From B21-G16 sp003644825 [NCBI: Candidatus Zhuqueibacterota bacterium] (GTDB taxonomy: Bacteria; SM23-31; B21-G16), in NCBI GenBank assembly GCA_003644825.1, contig QNDJ01000104.1:1-6439 (forward strand): a DNA stretch of 6,439 nucleotides, in the 5' to 3' direction. Both the position numbers and the translations under genes were made by a program. Position 1 is the first letter of the stretch; the number at the start of each line of letters is the position of its first letter. The notes beneath the pieces were generated by a model. It had not been told where the DNA came from. It did not search any database and saw only the letters and a list, made by a program, of their open reading frames with translations. Shown here piece after piece: positions 4,691 through 6,439 of the stretch.

Positions 4691-6439
4691 CTATTCCAGT
4701 TCCTCATCAAAAACTTCTTCTTCGTCTTCAGCCATTTTCTCTTCCTCTTCAGAGATTTCCTCTTCTTCCTCTTCCTCTTCTTCTTCTGGAATAGATGGTG
4801 CTTTACCCTTCTTTATCTTAATCAGGAAAAAAAGAACTCCAGCTATAACTAACAGACCTGCTGCAATACCAATTAAGATAAGCTTATTTCTGTAGAAAGG
4901 GGCTTTGACCAGTAGAGTTTTCTTTTCAGGTTGAGTCGTTGAAATTTTCTGTTCTGTCGGAGATTTTTCTGAAGGTGCCTGAACCTCTGCCGGTTGTTGA
5001 GTCTTTAAAACTTCCTTTATCCTTGGTGTATCAACATCAAGAGAAACAAGTAGGGTTTTATTTGCTACCTGAAACTTTACATTAATATCATCTGTATATT
5101 TTATTCTCATAGTGTTTTCTTTTGAACCGGGGGCTTGATATACCTCCATAGACGCCTTACTCGGAACAAGAGTTAATGGTTTTCCTTCTTTAAGTTCAGG
5201 TGCAACTGCTTTCAGAATCAGGTCAACGGTCTTCTCAAGATTTTTAGTAACTTTTTTCTGCTGTGCCAGACTCTTCTCAATATTACTTATCTTTCTTGAA
5301 AGACTCCTTAAATATTTTATCTCCGATCGAATTTGGTTTATCTCTTTAACAAGAGATTGAGCTTCCTCTTTTTTCTTTATCTTCTTTTGAGGGGGTTGAA
5401 TTTTTTCTTTTTTAGCTGTAACTACAGGCATCCTCTGGGCTGGTTTTTCTTCAGTTAAAACTCCAACAAGGTCTTTCCATTTTATTTCAGCATTCCTCGT
5501 AATAACCCTTCCTTTTCCACCGTATTTTGTTGATTTAACAAGATTTATTCTTGCAATAAGAATTAATTTATCTCCAATTTCCTTTTTTGATATAGGATGA
5601 ACAATCTTCTCTAACCGATAAATACCAAGTTTCTTACCGGGTTTATACTGGTAACCATTATCCCACAGGAAATAAACATCGTTTTTTTCAACTTTAGTAA
5701 CAACACCACGAACAATTTTCTCACTCAGAATATCTAAATCAGAGGGTTCTTTTTCCTGTTTTTGAGTTAGTTTTCCGGATTTTTGTTCAGGCTGGATTCC
5801 CCCGGGTTCATTTTCAACTTCAAGGTCACCTCTTTGAAAAGCCGAAAGCTCAAGAAAATCTCCAACCTTTATATCACCACCTGAAGATATTATTTCCCCT
5901 GATGAAACATCCTTCCCTACCGAAGTTACACTTATTTTTCCCTTTAAAACCTTTTCACCTTCAATAAGCTCCCCGGTTGACGGATGGATTCTTGAAGGAA
6001 GCTGACGATAAACATCAAATATAAGTCCTTTCTCAACACCATCACTTTTACCAAGGTCAAAACTTACCCTGTTGCCCTGAATGTTCGTTATTATACCTTT
6101 TTGCGATAAAGTTCCTCTATTACCAATTTCATCTTTCTTCAAAGCAATTTCAACAAAATCACCCGGTTGGAAAAAGCTGATAGAAGATACAATCTTCCCT
6201 ATAGAATGGTCTGTTGAAGAATTAATAATCTCAATTTGCCCTATAATGTTTTTTCCCTGTCCGAATTTTTCTCCTGTTACCGGATGGACAATATCCACCT
6301 TTCGGTAAACATTCATTTTTAGCCCTACAACAATACCATCCTCTATTCCCCAGTTTATTTCTACCCTATCATTGGTTACTTTTACTATTTTTCCTTCTTC
6401 AAAGAATACCGGATAAGAAAAACCTGACAGTATTAGCAG
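4691..6439 (-). CDS. Exported single-pass membrane protein with three FlgT_C-like repeats, coiled coil and acidic tail (5' end missing)
   Basis: The reading frame is open to the right edge, giving 582 visible residues; the true start lies outside. Visible residues 1-13 are hydrophobic (LLILSGFSYPVFF), like the end of a signal peptide. Three tandem modules follow (about 14-100, 109-200, 237-328). They share the pattern V-x-N/G-x-x-V, a glycine turn, DGxxxGL, a VYR strand, a HPxTGE-type loop and a final GDFxE. This resembles the C-terminal domain of the flagellar assembly protein FlgT, found in many exported proteins. Next come a Lys/Pro/Gln-rich linker, a coiled coil (about 357-413), a small beta-rich segment (about 420-470), a Pro/Thr/Gln linker, a membrane helix (520-540) followed by KIKKGK, and a tail with ten consecutive Glu (552-561). 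The basic residues after the helix suggest outside-N, inside-C topology. It converges on the methyltransferase gene across 23 bp. Function unknown; a cell-envelope anchor or assembly factor is possible. Confidence 0.85.
   Translation of the reverse strand: MLILSGFSYPVFFEEGKIVKVTNDRVEINWGIEDGIVVGLKMNVYRKVDIVHPVTGEKFGQGKNIIGQIEIINSSTDHSIGKIVSSISFFQPGDFVEIALKKDEIGNRGTLSQKGIITNIQGNRVSFDLGKSDGVEKGLIFDVYRQLPSRIHPSTGELIEGEKVLKGKISVTSVGKDVSSGEIISSGGDIKVGDFLELSAFQRGDLEVENEPGGIQPEQKSGKLTQKQEKEPSDLDILSEKIVRGVVTKVEKNDVYFLWDNGYQYKPGKKLGIYRLEKIVHPISKKEIGDKLILIARINLVKSTKYGGKGRVITRNAEIKWKDLVGVLTEEKPAQRMPVVTAKKEKIQPPQKKIKKKEEAQSLVKEINQIRSEIKYLRSLSRKISNIEKSLAQQKKVTKNLEKTVDLILKAVAPELKEGKPLTLVPSKASMEVYQAPGSKENTMRIKYTDDINVKFQVANKTLLVSLDVDTPRIKEVLKTQQPAEVQAPSEKSPTEQKISTTQPEKKTLLVKAPFYRNKLILIGIAAGLLVIAGVLFFLIKIKKGKAPSIPEEEEEEEEEEISEEEEKMAEDEEEVFDEELE
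4694..4786 (-). other. Glutamate-rich C-terminal tail encoded by GAA/GAG runs
   Basis: The last 31 codons encode 21 glutamates and 2 aspartates with almost no basic residues. They include an unbroken run of ten Glu (4757-4786) written with mixed GAA and GAG codons. On the + strand this reads as a TTC/CTC-rich pyrimidine tract. By the predicted topology the tail is cytoplasmic. Mixed codons suggest selection for acidity as well as possible slippage-driven length change. Confidence 0.8.
5456..5731 (-). repeat. FlgT_C-like module 3, diverged (coding repeat)
   Basis: It encodes visible residues 237-328. GVVTKVEKNDVYFLWDNG, KPGKKLGIYR, VHPISKKEIG and WKDLVGVL follow the same order as modules 1 and 2. 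The DGVxxG turn and the terminal GD are lost. About 36 linker residues rich in Gln, Glu and Pro separate it from module 2. Confidence 0.55.
5840..6115 (-). repeat. FlgT_C-like module 2 (coding repeat)
   Basis: It encodes visible residues 109-200 and is the most canonical copy: GIITNIQGNRVSFDLG, SDGVEKGLIFDVYR, IHPSTGE and IKVGDFLEL. The similarity is at protein level; the DNA copies have diverged, so this is an old duplication. Confidence 0.7.
6140..6400 (-). repeat. FlgT_C-like module 1 (coding repeat)
   Basis: It encodes visible residues 14-100 of the - strand protein, beginning EEGKIVKVTNDRVEINWG and ending GDFVEIAL. The core carries EDGIVVGL, NVYRK and VHPVTGE. It aligns by eye with modules 2 and 3. 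The ATG at 6314-6316 lies in the middle of this module, which shows that codon is internal. Confidence 0.7.

Noticed and set aside
4675-4691. Short inverted repeat GAATT/AATTC between the convergent genes as a bidirectional terminator
   Set aside because: It has only five AT-rich pairs with a 7-base loop and no T-run on either side, so it is too weak to call.
6081-6308. A 75-codon + strand open frame opposite the FlgT_C-like modules
   Set aside because: The - strand frame has clear repeat structure through this region. The + strand translation has no recognisable motif.

Overview
The window is AT-rich bacterial DNA, roughly one-third G+C by eye, and densely packed. It holds four genes on the + strand and one partial gene on the - strand. 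No rRNA, tRNA, CRISPR array, insertion sequence or phage structural gene is visible. Gene content (MinD/FlhG-like ATPase, bifunctional NAD(P)HX repair enzyme, VanZ-like protein, FlgT_C-type repeats in an exported protein) suggests a bacterial chromosome. The ATPase's layout recalls the long MinD/FlhG-like ATPases common in Deltaproteobacteria and Myxococcota, and the exported repeat protein fits a diderm. Neither is enough to name a lineage.

Region 1 (1-1900) is a self-contained unit. A perfect 12-bp AT-rich inverted repeat lies upstream of a near-consensus sigma-70 promoter and a strong Shine-Dalgarno. These drive a 556-residue protein whose DnaG-type CHC2 zinc finger is joined to a deviant-Walker-A (ParA/MinD/FlhG-like) ATPase with a large helical insertion. 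An intrinsic terminator follows. This architecture is the most unusual thing in the window. It has no TOPRIM primase domain and no ParB-like partner in view.

Region 2 (1828-4667) is a probable three-gene transcription unit. It encodes a full-length fused NAD(P)HX epimerase/dehydratase (NnrE-NnrD), then 7 bp later a small VanZ-like membrane protein, then an overlapping class I SAM-dependent methyltransferase. A candidate promoter for the unit overlaps the upstream terminator hairpin, so the two signals may interact.

Region 3 (4691-6439, minus strand) converges on region 2 with a 23-bp gap. The gene is cut by the right edge of the window. It encodes an apparently exported, single-pass membrane protein: hydrophobic N-terminal stretch, three tandem FlgT_C-like beta modules, a coiled coil, a small beta-rich domain, one transmembrane helix and a glutamate-rich cytoplasmic tail. 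The first in-frame ATG (6314-6316) falls inside the first repeat module and is not the true start.

The NAD(P)HX repair gene is housekeeping. The CHC2-ATPase and the FlgT_C-repeat membrane protein have no function that can be assigned from sequence alone.
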